NCBI RefSeq assembly: GCF_900110835.1
Contig: NZ_FOJG01000002.1
Span: 620,001 to 684,000 of the forward strand
Source of the DNA: Chitinophaga arvensicola
GTDB lineage: Bacteria; Bacteroidota; Bacteroidia; Chitinophagales; Chitinophagaceae
DNA: 64,000 bases
Direction: 5' to 3'
Shown here: piece by piece, positions 51,010 to 59,555 of the stretch
How positions within the stretch are numbered: the first letter of the stretch is position 1
Layout: every line of letters starts with the position of its first letter
Position numbers and translations under genes: made by a program
Notes under the pieces: model-generated
Seen by the model: the letters and a program-made list of their open reading frames with translations, nothing else
Databases searched by the model: none
What the model was told of the DNA's origin: nothing

Positions 51010-51945
51010 TCAGTATAACTGTCCTGTACCACCCTGTAGCAAAGGATTGCCCGGGTTGAGCATCCCCATGCGGCCCATCCATTTAAGGGTCGTCTGCATC
51101 CATACTTCTACCGGCAGCTTTAATACAAAGCCATGATTACCTTCCGGGTAGATATGCATTTCTGCGGGTACGTGCTGGTGGCGCAAGGCCTGGTAAAACA
51201 GGAAACTGTTATCTACATCAACAACGGTATCGTCGCCGGTGTGGAACAAAATGGTGGGCGGTGTTTGTGGTGTCACCTGCCGGTCGTTGGAATAATTTTT
51301 TATGCGCAGTTCATCCGGTTGATTGCCCAGCAACCGCTGACGGGAACCGGGATGGGTCAGGTTCTTTTCCATACTGATCACCGGGTATACCAGGATCATA
51401 AAATCGGGACGCAGGTTGAGGCCTGCGTTGGCAGCCAGTACCGGCCGGTCGAAATGTGTGCCGACAGTGGAAGCCAGGTGTCCTCCCGCAGAGAAGCCCA
51501 TGATCCCGACCCTTTTGGTATCAATGTTCCATTCAGTGGCGCGGGAACGGATGATCTTCATGGCTTCCTGTGCATCCTGCAACGGGCCACTGCTCTTATC
51601 CTGCATGATCTTATCATCGGGTAAACGATATTTCAGCACAAAGGCGGCAATTCCCTGCTGCTGAAAATATGCCGCGATATCCAATCCCTCTTTCTGCAAT
51701 ACCACCCAGGTGTAGGCACCGCCCGGACAGATCAGTACCGCTGTACCGGTCGCCTTTTCCTTCGACGGCAGATAGGCCGTCAGTGTGGGTACGCTGGTCA
51801 AAGCCCGGTTATTTTCCTTATCGGTGATTTCTTCATCCGGACCGGCAATACCGCCGGGAGGAAGACCGGTATATAAAGGCATTACGGTTTGTGCGTTGGC
51901 AGCAAAGGCAACAAAGCTGAAGAGGGAAATCAGGAGGGAACGCAT
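51010..51945 (-). CDS. Secreted alpha/beta hydrolase, BD-FAE/acetylesterase-like
   Basis: A 311-residue exported esterase (MRSLLISLFSFVAFAANAQ). The Ser nucleophile lies in RVGIMGFSAGGHLAS, the oxyanion loop is VLICPGGAYTWVVL, the acid is in TGDDTVVDVDNS and the His in EGNHGFV. It shares the GPLQDAQEAMKIIRSRATEWN block with the paralogue at 7944. In a rhamnosidase operon it probably removes acetyl groups from rhamnosyl-rich pectic glycans so the GH106 and GH78 enzymes can act; this is inference from context. Confidence 0.9.
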   Translation of the reverse strand: MRSLLISLFSFVAFAANAQTVMPLYTGLPPGGIAGPDEEITDKENNRALTSVPTLTAYLPSKEKATGTAVLICPGGAYTWVVLQKEGLDIAAYFQQQGIAAFVLKYRLPDDKIMQDKSSGPLQDAQEAMKIIRSRATEWNIDTKRVGIMGFSAGGHLASTVGTHFDRPVLAANAGLNLRPDFMILVYPVISMEKNLTHPGSRQRLLGNQPDELRIKNYSNDRQVTPQTPPTILFHTGDDTVVDVDNSFLFYQALRHQHVPAEMHIYPEGNHGFVLKLPVEVWMQTTLKWMGRMGMLNPGNPLLQGGTGQLY

Positions 51946-51980
51946 AGTATTATTTATTGGTCGTAATGATAATCAAAACT

Positions 51981-53378
51981 TCATAAAGTAGCATCATGCG
52001 TCACCGAATAATATTTCAGTTCTATCAGGTCGTTGGGCATTTTCTTGCTGTTCCACGCATGGTGAATGGCCAGTGCTGCTCCCATAGCAGTAGCCTGCGC
52101 CATAGACGCAGCAAATATTTCAATATCCGGAAACAGGGCTGCCAGCAGGTTCATGTAAATAACGTTTTTGCTGAAGCCACCGTCAACGAATATACGTTTT
52201 ACTGCGGCGCCTTTCAGCACCCGGCTGGTGGCGATATATTGCTGGTTGGCAATGTCCAGTACCAACTGATGATACGCTTCAATATCCGATGCAAAGCTAT
52301 CCAGGTTGCGCTGCCCGAACAACGACACCTGCAACGTGCCTTTTTCTGCGGCTGGCGGCGGTGTATCCTGTTTATTTCTTTCTCTCAGTAAACGGATGAT
52401 GTTGCCATCGTATTCCACGCTGCGATAGCGGCCGGTATGCTGGTTGAAATGCGCTGCAATGCGTTTCACCTGCTGCTCGTGTTCATACCCGGCAAACAGG
52501 CGGGAAGCCTTCACCGGCTTGCCCTGGAACGACAGGTAGCATAAGCAGTCGGCAGCCAGTTCTTCCGGCGTAAGCGGTGTATCGTTAAACGGATTAAGAC
52601 TGATACACCAGGTGCCGGTAGAGATCAGCACAAATGGCTCATGAAAGTTCACCAGGTACGGAATCAGGGCGGCAGAACTGTCGTGCAGTCCGGTGCCAAC
52701 GGCATAGTTATTTCCCGGAAAGGCGGCGGGCATTACATCTCCGGAGGAGTACAATGGCGCCAGCTTTTCCAGCACGCCTTCTTTTATCACCCATGGATGA
52801 TAGTTGTTCTGCTTAAAATCCCAGAAATTGGTATGGCAACCGATGCTCGTCATATCAGAGCAGGGAACGCCCGACAGCAGGTAGCTCATGTATTGCGGCA
52901 GATGCAATGCATATTTTATCTGCGCGAATATTTCCGGTTTTTCATACTTCAGGCGGTACAACTGCATCCCGGAATTAAGGCTGCCCAACACGGGGGAAGC
53001 GGTCTGCACAGAAAATGCAGCCTCTCCCCCATAGTTGTGATAGAACTGCTCGCTTAATGCAGCAGGATATTCTTTCAGGTAATTATACAGCGGAGTTAAT
53101 GGGCGCCCTTCTTCATCAATGTAAACGAGGCTTGCACCATAGGTAGAGAAATTGATGGCTTTGATCACCACATCTTTTCTACTGAATACTTCCCTCAGGG
53201 AGTCAAATACAGAAAGCCGGAGGCTTTCCAGGTTTTCACAGGGCGCGCCATCTTCATCCATGGTTTCCGTGAAACGGGCGGTCCGCTCAAAGATAATCCG
53301 GTACTGTTCATCAAAAAGAAACAGTTTCTTGTTGGTTTTTCCAACATCAAAGATGGCAATAACGGGAATTTCGTTCAT
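51981..53378 (-). CDS. rhaB: FGGY family carbohydrate kinase, probable L-rhamnulokinase
   Basis: A 465-residue FGGY kinase from ATG 53378 (MNEIPVIAIFDVGKTNKKLFLFD). The phosphate loop is DVGKTNKK, and ISTGTWCISLNP, GTGLHDSSAALIPY and RIFVDGGFSKNVIYMNLLAA mark the ATPase and FGGY elements. The DVGKTN form differs from E. coli RhaB (DLGASS) and is typical of kinases paired with the P. stutzeri-type isomerase. It should phosphorylate L-rhamnulose at O1 in the cytosol. The rhaI stop lies 13 nt upstream of its start. Confidence 0.87.
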   Translation of the reverse strand: MNEIPVIAIFDVGKTNKKLFLFDEQYRIIFERTARFTETMDEDGAPCENLESLRLSVFDSLREVFSRKDVVIKAINFSTYGASLVYIDEEGRPLTPLYNYLKEYPAALSEQFYHNYGGEAAFSVQTASPVLGSLNSGMQLYRLKYEKPEIFAQIKYALHLPQYMSYLLSGVPCSDMTSIGCHTNFWDFKQNNYHPWVIKEGVLEKLAPLYSSGDVMPAAFPGNNYAVGTGLHDSSAALIPYLVNFHEPFVLISTGTWCISLNPFNDTPLTPEELAADCLCYLSFQGKPVKASRLFAGYEHEQQVKRIAAHFNQHTGRYRSVEYDGNIIRLLRERNKQDTPPPAAEKGTLQVSLFGQRNLDSFASDIEAYHQLVLDIANQQYIATSRVLKGAAVKRIFVDGGFSKNVIYMNLLAALFPDIEIFAASMAQATAMGAALAIHHAWNSKKMPNDLIELKYYSVTHDATL

Positions 53379-53391
53379 AAACACATTTAAA

Positions 53392-54666
53392 TTACAAACC
53401 AGTCGCCATAGTTTTAGCGCCTCTTTCACGGATCAGGTGTTCTCTCACTTTCTCTGAACGATAGAGTGCCAGCGGGTTTAATGCACCGCCGGATTGCATT
53501 CTGGCAGCAGCCACCAGGGATCTTACATCTGTGCGGAACGCCTGTTGCAGTATTTCCTGCGCGGTTACCACATCATTATTTTGTTGTGCAGCCAGCAACT
53601 TCTTACGGTCTACCAGCAATGCCTGTGCATAGGTGATCATGATCGCTTCTACTGATTGCAGCAGGTCTTCCAGCGGATCTTTCACATTATGGGAAGCATC
53701 AATCATCCAGCCGAGATCGGTGGTATGGTTCATGCCACGGGCATCCATACCTTCCACCAGTTCATTAAAGATCAGGAAGAGCTGGTAAGGTTTGATGCTT
53801 CCTACGGTAAGATCATCATCCCCGTATTTGGAATCATTGAAATGGAAGCCACCCAGCTTGCCTTCCATCAGCAGCAGGGACACGATCTGTTCAATGTTGG
53901 CATTGGGCAGATGATGACCAAGATCTACCAGTGTATAGGCTTTAGGGCCGAGTTTATTGGCGTAGAGGAGCGACTGTCCCCAGTCGCCCACCGTAGTGGA
54001 ATAAAAATTAGGCTCGGCTGCTTTGTATTCTACAAATATTTTCCAGTGATCCGGCAGGGCCGCATAAATTTCCCGGAGGCCTTCCAGGGTATTCTGGAAA
54101 GCATGGCGGAAATTCAGCTGACCGGGAAAGCAGGAACCATCCGACAACCACACCGTGAGGGCTTCAGAACCCAGTTCTATACCATGACGGATCACTTCTA
54201 TGTTATGCTCAATCGCCTGTTTACGGACGTCTTTATTGACATGTTGCAGCGAGCCGAATTTATAGCTATGCTCCTGTCCCGGCTGATCCTGGAAGGTATT
54301 TGAATTCATGGCATCGAAGCGCAGTCCGTGCTGGGCGGCCATGGTTTTGATATGCGTCGGATTAGAAGGAATATCCCATGGAATATGCAGGGATATGGCG
54401 CCACTGGACTGGTTCAACTGATGTATCAAGCCAATGTCTTCTATCTTTTCTTCCAGGTTGCGTGGTTCGCCACCACCGGGGAACCTGCCGAAGCGGGTAC
54501 CACCGGTGCCAAGGGCCCAGCTGGGAATACCCACCTGGAAGGCCATCAACTGCTGCAATATTTCCGGTACATTTTTTATTTCTCCCGAAAGATAATCAAA
54601 TGCACGCTGCTGGGCCGCCATACCAGCCTGGTTATGTTCCTGTATTTTATATTGTTCAATTTTCAT
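53392..54666 (-). CDS. rhaI: L-rhamnose isomerase, Pseudomonas stutzeri type
   Basis: A 424-residue TIM-barrel aldose-ketose isomerase. The RFGRFPGGGEPRNLEEKIEDI motif, LSDGSCFPGQLNFRHAFQNTLEG and the metal ligands in VEYKAAEPNFYST, LVDLGHHLPNAN and GGFHFNDSKYGDDDL identify the RhaI/TIGR02635 group, distinct from E. coli RhaA. It converts L-rhamnose to L-rhamnulose in the cytosol with divalent metal. It lies between rhaD-type aldolase (upstream, 33 nt) and the kinase (downstream). Confidence 0.94.
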   Translation of the reverse strand: MKIEQYKIQEHNQAGMAAQQRAFDYLSGEIKNVPEILQQLMAFQVGIPSWALGTGGTRFGRFPGGGEPRNLEEKIEDIGLIHQLNQSSGAISLHIPWDIPSNPTHIKTMAAQHGLRFDAMNSNTFQDQPGQEHSYKFGSLQHVNKDVRKQAIEHNIEVIRHGIELGSEALTVWLSDGSCFPGQLNFRHAFQNTLEGLREIYAALPDHWKIFVEYKAAEPNFYSTTVGDWGQSLLYANKLGPKAYTLVDLGHHLPNANIEQIVSLLLMEGKLGGFHFNDSKYGDDDLTVGSIKPYQLFLIFNELVEGMDARGMNHTTDLGWMIDASHNVKDPLEDLLQSVEAIMITYAQALLVDRKKLLAAQQNNDVVTAQEILQQAFRTDVRSLVAAARMQSGGALNPLALYRSEKVREHLIRERGAKTMATGL

Positions 54667-54699
54667 GGTGATCGTTTAAACGCAGATAAAATAATGTTT

Positions 54700-56826
54700 T
54701 TATCTCACAAATGCCATAGCCACTCCCCCATCTACGTTGAGTACGTTGCCGGTAGCTTTGTTGAGCAGGCCTCCCACAAAAGCATAGCAGGCATTGGCGA
54801 TATCTTCCGGCACAATGATTTCATTGAGCAGGGTACGTTTAGCATAGAATGCAGGCAGTTCTTCCACCTTTACACCATAAGCTTTGGCGCGGCCTTCTGC
54901 CCATGCACCTGCCCATATCTTGCTATCGGAAATAACTGCATCCGGGTTTACTACGTTTACGCGTATACGATCTTTACCCAGTTCTGCCGCATTCAACCGG
55001 CTCAGGTGCAATTGGGCTGCTTTTGCGGAACCATAGGCCGCATTGTTAGGACCCGATACCAACGCATTTTTACTCACGATATTCAGCACATCGCCGCCAG
55101 TATCCTGTTTGCGCATGATCTCTACACCGGTTTGCGTTACTAAAAACTGTCCTTTTACCAGTACATCATACAACAGGTCCCAGTCCTTTTCCGTATGTTC
55201 TTCCAATGGTTTGGAGATAGACAGACCAGCGCAGTTTACGATGATATCTACGCCACCGAAGGCCAGTACGGCGGTGTTGTATGTTTTATGGATAGAAGCG
55301 GCATCGGTAACATCCAGCAGGTCTGCTGCAAATACATCTTTACCGTACAGTTTATTGAATTCTTCTGTGGCAGATGCCAGTCGTTGTGCATCGTTGTCAT
55401 TGATCACCACTACGGCGCCTTCTTCGGCAAACTTCCTGGCAATTGCTTTACCGATACCGCCGGCGCTACCGGTTACCAATGCAATTCTGCCGGTAAGGGC
55501 TTTCGGTTTGGGCATGCGTTGCAGCTTCGCTTCTTCCAGCAACCAGTATTCAATATTGAATGCTTCCTGGCGGGGCAGTGAAGTATATTCAGAAATCGCT
55601 TCCGCGCCTTTCATCACGTTGATGGCGTTGATATAGAATTCAGCAGCTACGCGGGCGGTTTGTTTATCTTTTGCAAAGGTGAACATACCTACGCCGGGAT
55701 ACAGGATCACCACAGGATTGGGATCGCGCATGGCCGGGCTGTTGGGATGTTTGCAGGTATTGTAATACGCGGCATACATTTCCCGGTAGTCGGCAAACAA
55801 CGGTGCAAGGCCTGCTTTGATGGTAGCTACTTCTGAGAGATTGGCATCCGGAGCGATATTCAGTACCAGCGGGCTGATCTTGGTACGCAGGAAGTGATCC
55901 GGGCAACTGGTACCGAGTGGGGCCAGTCTGTCGAGATCATTGGAGTTGATAAATTCCAGTACCCTGGCATCATCGGTAAAATGACCTACCATTTTCTGCT
56001 GAGAAGAGCAGTATCCACGCAATACCGGCGCCAGTGCGGCGGCCTGGGCTTTGCGCTGATCAGCGGAAAGGGACTGTATTTTCGCACCACCAAAAACGGG
56101 TTTGTTAACACCGGTATGTTCCTGGAGGTATTCAGCGCAACGCTCAATCACCTCCAGCGTGTTGATATAGCTTTCATAAGCGGTATCGCCCCAGGTGAAG
56201 AGACCGTGTGAGCCGAGCATGATACCACGGATTCCCGGGTTTTCATCAAGGCACTGTTTCAGCTGCAATCCGAGGTCAAATCCGGGCTTCTGCCAGGGTA
56301 CCCAGCCAATAGTGCCGTTGAACAGCTCCTGCGTGATTTTCTGGCCGTCTTTTGCCGCTGCAATTGCAATGGCAGCATCCGGATGGAGGTGGTCAATATG
56401 TTTGAACGGGAGAAATCCATGGAGGGGGGTATCAATGGAAGGTGCCTTGGAGCTGAGATCGTAGATGCAATGGTTGAACAGTTCCACCATCTCATCTTCA
56501 TGTGTAATACCCCTGTAAATATGTTGCAGGCTGCGAAGACGATCCACATACAAAGCGGCGAGGCCACTTTTTTTGAGTGTGCCCAGGTCTCCGCCGGAAC
56601 CCTTTACCCACATTACTTCTACCGGTTCTCCTGTTAATGGATCCTTGGCCATGGCTTTGCAGGAAGTATTACCACCGCCGTAGTTGGTCAACCGGAGATC
56701 TGCACCGAGTAAATTGGAACGATAGATCAGCAAGGCAACTTCATCACCAGCCATGGAGGCGGCTGTTGCTTCATCCCATAAATAGCTGACATGCCTGAAT
56801 TGCGTAGTGGTTCCATCTAAAGACAT
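54700..56826 (-). CDS. rhaD: Bifunctional rhamnulose-1-phosphate aldolase/short-chain dehydrogenase
   Basis: A 708-residue fusion (TIGR02632-like). Residues 1 to about 430 form a class II aldolase domain, with the metal-binding region FKHIDHLHPDAA and the earlier GGGNTSCKAMAKDPLTG block. From about residue 445 a short-chain dehydrogenase follows: VTGSAGGIGKA with TGxxxGIG at 452-459, NCAGLS, and Tyr598/Lys602 in AYGSAKAAQ. It splits L-rhamnulose-1-phosphate to dihydroxyacetone phosphate and lactaldehyde, then oxidises or reduces the aldehyde. It is the second gene in the operon after rhaT. Confidence 0.94.
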   Translation of the reverse strand: MSLDGTTTQFRHVSYLWDEATAASMAGDEVALLIYRSNLLGADLRLTNYGGGNTSCKAMAKDPLTGEPVEVMWVKGSGGDLGTLKKSGLAALYVDRLRSLQHIYRGITHEDEMVELFNHCIYDLSSKAPSIDTPLHGFLPFKHIDHLHPDAAIAIAAAKDGQKITQELFNGTIGWVPWQKPGFDLGLQLKQCLDENPGIRGIMLGSHGLFTWGDTAYESYINTLEVIERCAEYLQEHTGVNKPVFGGAKIQSLSADQRKAQAAALAPVLRGYCSSQQKMVGHFTDDARVLEFINSNDLDRLAPLGTSCPDHFLRTKISPLVLNIAPDANLSEVATIKAGLAPLFADYREMYAAYYNTCKHPNSPAMRDPNPVVILYPGVGMFTFAKDKQTARVAAEFYINAINVMKGAEAISEYTSLPRQEAFNIEYWLLEEAKLQRMPKPKALTGRIALVTGSAGGIGKAIARKFAEEGAVVVINDNDAQRLASATEEFNKLYGKDVFAADLLDVTDAASIHKTYNTAVLAFGGVDIIVNCAGLSISKPLEEHTEKDWDLLYDVLVKGQFLVTQTGVEIMRKQDTGGDVLNIVSKNALVSGPNNAAYGSAKAAQLHLSRLNAAELGKDRIRVNVVNPDAVISDSKIWAGAWAEGRAKAYGVKVEELPAFYAKRTLLNEIIVPEDIANACYAFVGGLLNKATGNVLNVDGGVAMAFVR

Positions 56827-56869
56827 ACTCTATAATTTTTAACGTTTTTAATTGCGATAATGCTGCGGG

Positions 56870-57925
56870 TTAATTTTCAAGTGAATTACCATATCCCACA
56901 AGGACAACGGATAGAATGATAGTGAATATACCGAGTGAAATAGCGATGAATGTTTTTCTGCTGGCGTTCTTCCATTCCTTCAGCACAAAACCCCACATAC
57001 CGGAAATGAGGATAATAAAGGCCATATGCAGGATCCAGGAGCTGGCGTCGTTACCGAGTTTACTTTCTCCCATACCATAGAAAAAGAATTGCAGGAACCA
57101 GGTAGTGCCCGCGATGGCTGCGAACAGATAGTTCTTTACCAACGGGGTACCTTTGTTCGTATAATCGTTAAAGGAGCGGTTACGTTTATTCAGCAGCATA
57201 CACCAGATAAAATTGGTAGTGAGGCCGCCCAGCATAATTACTACAAAAATAACATTGTTCCGGAACAGCGGATTGGCATTATTTGCTTCTGCCGCCTTTC
57301 CCATGCTGTTACCCGCTGTGATCGCAAAACTCATACAGGCACTCAGAATACCGGAAACAATGGCTACTGCCAGCCCTTTGCGTAGATTGAATTCCTGGAT
57401 GCTCTCAGTTTTCTGTTCACCGGTGAGTTCCCTTTCCTTCAGCATCCCCGCCCTTCCGCAGATCGCAATACCTACCAGGCAAACCACTACGCCGGATAAT
57501 ACATATAAACCTCTGCTGCTGTGCAACATAGCGCCAAAAGTATTGGGATCATCTGTAAATAAACCCCGGTAAATAGGTGGAATCAGCGCGCCAAAGGCAG
57601 AACAGAAGCCCAGGGCCACTGCCATACCCAGCGACATGCCCAGGTAACGCATAGACAAACCGAAGGTTAACCCGCCAATTCCCCATAAAACACCCAGGAA
57701 ATAAGTCCAGAAAAGTACACTGCCTTCTGCCTGACTGATGATATCGATGAAACCCGGCACCGTAAGCCAGGCCGCCAGTAATGGTACCACAAGCCAGGAA
57801 AAGATACCGCCCACAATCCAGTAACTCTCCCAACTCCATCCCTTTACTTTTTTGTAGGGGATATAAAAACTTCCGGACGCAAATCCACCTATAAAGTGGA
57901 ATAAAACTCCCAATAAAGCCTGCAT
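56870..57925 (-). CDS. rhaT: L-rhamnose:proton symporter RhaT
   Basis: A 351-residue inner-membrane carrier from ATG 57925 (MQALLGVLFHFIGGFASGSFYIPYKKVKGWSWESYWIVGG, in part), with about ten hydrophobic segments. It matches RhaT family landmarks: VKGWSWESYW and SWLVVPLLAAWLTVPG, plus a cytoplasmic loop rich in charge near residue 175. It imports L-rhamnose driven by protons. It is the promoter-proximal gene of the minus-strand operon; the rhaD start is 43 nt downstream, and the GntR regulator is divergent. Confidence 0.92.
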   Translation of the reverse strand: MQALLGVLFHFIGGFASGSFYIPYKKVKGWSWESYWIVGGIFSWLVVPLLAAWLTVPGFIDIISQAEGSVLFWTYFLGVLWGIGGLTFGLSMRYLGMSLGMAVALGFCSAFGALIPPIYRGLFTDDPNTFGAMLHSSRGLYVLSGVVVCLVGIAICGRAGMLKERELTGEQKTESIQEFNLRKGLAVAIVSGILSACMSFAITAGNSMGKAAEANNANPLFRNNVIFVVIMLGGLTTNFIWCMLLNKRNRSFNDYTNKGTPLVKNYLFAAIAGTTWFLQFFFYGMGESKLGNDASSWILHMAFIILISGMWGFVLKEWKNASRKTFIAISLGIFTIILSVVLVGYGNSLEN

Positions 57926-57991
57926 AATGATGTAGTAATTTGTAACGTGGAAAACTAATGTTCCATAAAAATAAAACATGTAACTTTTAGA

Positions 57992-58011
57992 ACTGTCATG
58001 GACTGTCATGG
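57992..58011. promoter_or_regulatory. Tandem repeat in the rhaT/GntR divergent region
   Basis: ACTGTCATGG occurs twice in tandem (57992-58001 and 58002-58011). It lies 67 nt upstream of the rhaT start, in the control region shared with the GntR gene, and is a candidate regulator site. Confidence 0.5.
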
Positions 58012-58117
58012 TTCCGGCATCCGGTAGTAATTGTAGAATTAAATCACTATCATTGCCGGGAAAACAGCCATGTAAGCACCTGGTAGCTTATTCCACGGGA
58101 TCAAATACTGATGAACC

Positions 58118-59149
58118 ATGAAACAACATCCGATTTTTAAATACCTGTTCATTGACGATTTCTCTGCCACGCCTAAATATTATCAGCTGGCCAACTCTAT
58201 CATCAAGGCCATTGTTGATAAAAAGGTGCAGCAGGATGATATCCTCCCTTCTATCAATGAAGTCAGTTATGCGTTTGAAATATCCAGGGATACCGCAGAA
58301 AAAGCGTACAAATACCTGAAAGGCCTGGGGATCCTGGGGTCTGTGCCTGGCAAGGGGTACTACGTACAGCAAACCAACCTTGATCAGCAATACAAGATAC
58401 TTTTACTGTTCAACAAACTGAGCGAACACAAAAAAATAATTTACGATTCCTTTGCAGATAAGCTGGGAGAGCAGGCCAATATTGATTTCTATATCTATAA
58501 CAGCGACTTTAGTTTATTCAAAAAACTATTGTCACAGAATATTAATGAATATACCCATATCGTGATCCTCCCTCATTTCCGGGAGCGCTGGGAACATGTG
58601 GATGAAGTGATCAATACCATCCCGAAAGAGAAACTGATCCTGCTGGATAAAAAGCTGAAAGGCGTAACCGGCGAATATGGCGCGGTGTATGAAAATTTCC
58701 AGGAAGATATTTATGGTGCGCTCGAACAGGCCAGGGACAAGCTCCAACAGTATCACACCATGAAAATTATTTACCCGGAAAACACCTACTACCCGGAAGA
58801 AATTTATGAAGGCTTTATGCAGTTCTGCCAGAACTATGCCTTTAACAGTAAAAAAGTAAATGATATTTCGGAAGAAGATATTCAACCGGGAGACGTTTAT
58901 ATCAACCTGCGGGAAAACGACCTCGTATCGCTGATGGAAAGAATCCTTTCCCTGAACCTCCGGATAGGCAAGGATGTAGGGATTATTTCGTACAATGAAA
59001 CGCCGCTGAAAAAATTCATCCTCGATGGCATCACCACTATTTCTACGGACTTTAAGTCGATGGGAGAAATGGCGGCACAACTGATACTGGATAATTCCCG
59101 GGCGCAGATTGAAGTGCCCTTTCATGTGACCATGCGGGCATCTTTATAG
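58118..59149 (+). CDS. GntR family regulator with periplasmic-binding-like sensor, probable rhamnose regulator
   Basis: A 343-residue regulator. An N-terminal GntR winged HTH (about 1-80: YYQLANSIIKAIVDKKVQQDDILPSINEVSYAFEISRDTAEKAYKYLKG in part) joins a LacI/GalR-type sugar-binding domain (YKILLLFNKLSEHKKIIYDSFADKLG, VGIISYNETPLKKFILDGITTISTD). This GntR plus Peripla_BP architecture is common in Bacteroidota sugar operons. Its divergence from rhaT points to L-rhamnose or a derivative as ligand. E. coli uses AraC-type RhaR/RhaS instead, so this is a different control design. Confidence 0.9.
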   Translation: MKQHPIFKYLFIDDFSATPKYYQLANSIIKAIVDKKVQQDDILPSINEVSYAFEISRDTAEKAYKYLKGLGILGSVPGKGYYVQQTNLDQQYKILLLFNKLSEHKKIIYDSFADKLGEQANIDFYIYNSDFSLFKKLLSQNINEYTHIVILPHFRERWEHVDEVINTIPKEKLILLDKKLKGVTGEYGAVYENFQEDIYGALEQARDKLQQYHTMKIIYPENTYYPEEIYEGFMQFCQNYAFNSKKVNDISEEDIQPGDVYINLRENDLVSLMERILSLNLRIGKDVGIISYNETPLKKFILDGITTISTDFKSMGEMAAQLILDNSRAQIEVPFHVTMRASL

Positions 59150-59184
59150 ATATGCTTATCTTTGAGGCACTAAAACGGTACAAC

Positions 59185-59421
59185 ATGCAAACACCAGGCG
59201 CTTCCAATGATCCATTGCACGGACTTACACTAGAGAAAATAGTGACACATCTTTATGAGAGCTATGGCTGGGAAGAACTGGGCTACCAGGTAAGAATTAA
59301 TTGCTTTATCAGCAATCCATCGGTACAGAGCAGTTTGAAGTTTTTACGCAAAACTCCCTGGGCGCGTAAAAAAGTGGAAGACTTTTACGTGTATTCCTTA
59401 AGAAAAAAATTATTAAAATAA
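59185..59421 (+). CDS. VF530 family (DUF2132) DNA-binding-like protein
   Basis: A 78-residue protein matching the VF530/DUF2132 family: NDPLHGLTLEKIVTHLYESYGWEELGYQVRINCFISNPSVQSSLKFLRKTPWARKKVEDFY in several blocks. The family was structurally solved as a small helical DNA-binding-like fold; its role is unknown. The family core begins at NDPLHG, so ATG 59185 is preferred. An ATG at 59152, 2 nt after the GntR stop, is possible. It ends the GntR transcript, before a strong terminator. Confidence 0.9.
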   Translation: MQTPGASNDPLHGLTLEKIVTHLYESYGWEELGYQVRINCFISNPSVQSSLKFLRKTPWARKKVEDFYVYSLRKKLLK

Positions 59422-59448
59422 TGTCCGGAAACGGACATTTATTTTTTC
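59420..59448 (+). terminator. Terminator after the GntR and VF530 genes
   Basis: An 8-bp stem AATGTCCG/CGGACATT (59420-59427 and 59432-59439) closed by a GAAA tetraloop and followed by TATTTTTT. Confidence 0.9.
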
Positions 59449-59555
59449 AAAACTGGACACTTTAAGGCTCCTTCTCTCCTTTTTAAGCTGATAATCAGCG
59501 ATTTAATAAATGGCATTTGCTTCGCGCGGGTGTAAGTCCACGTAAAACCCAGCTT

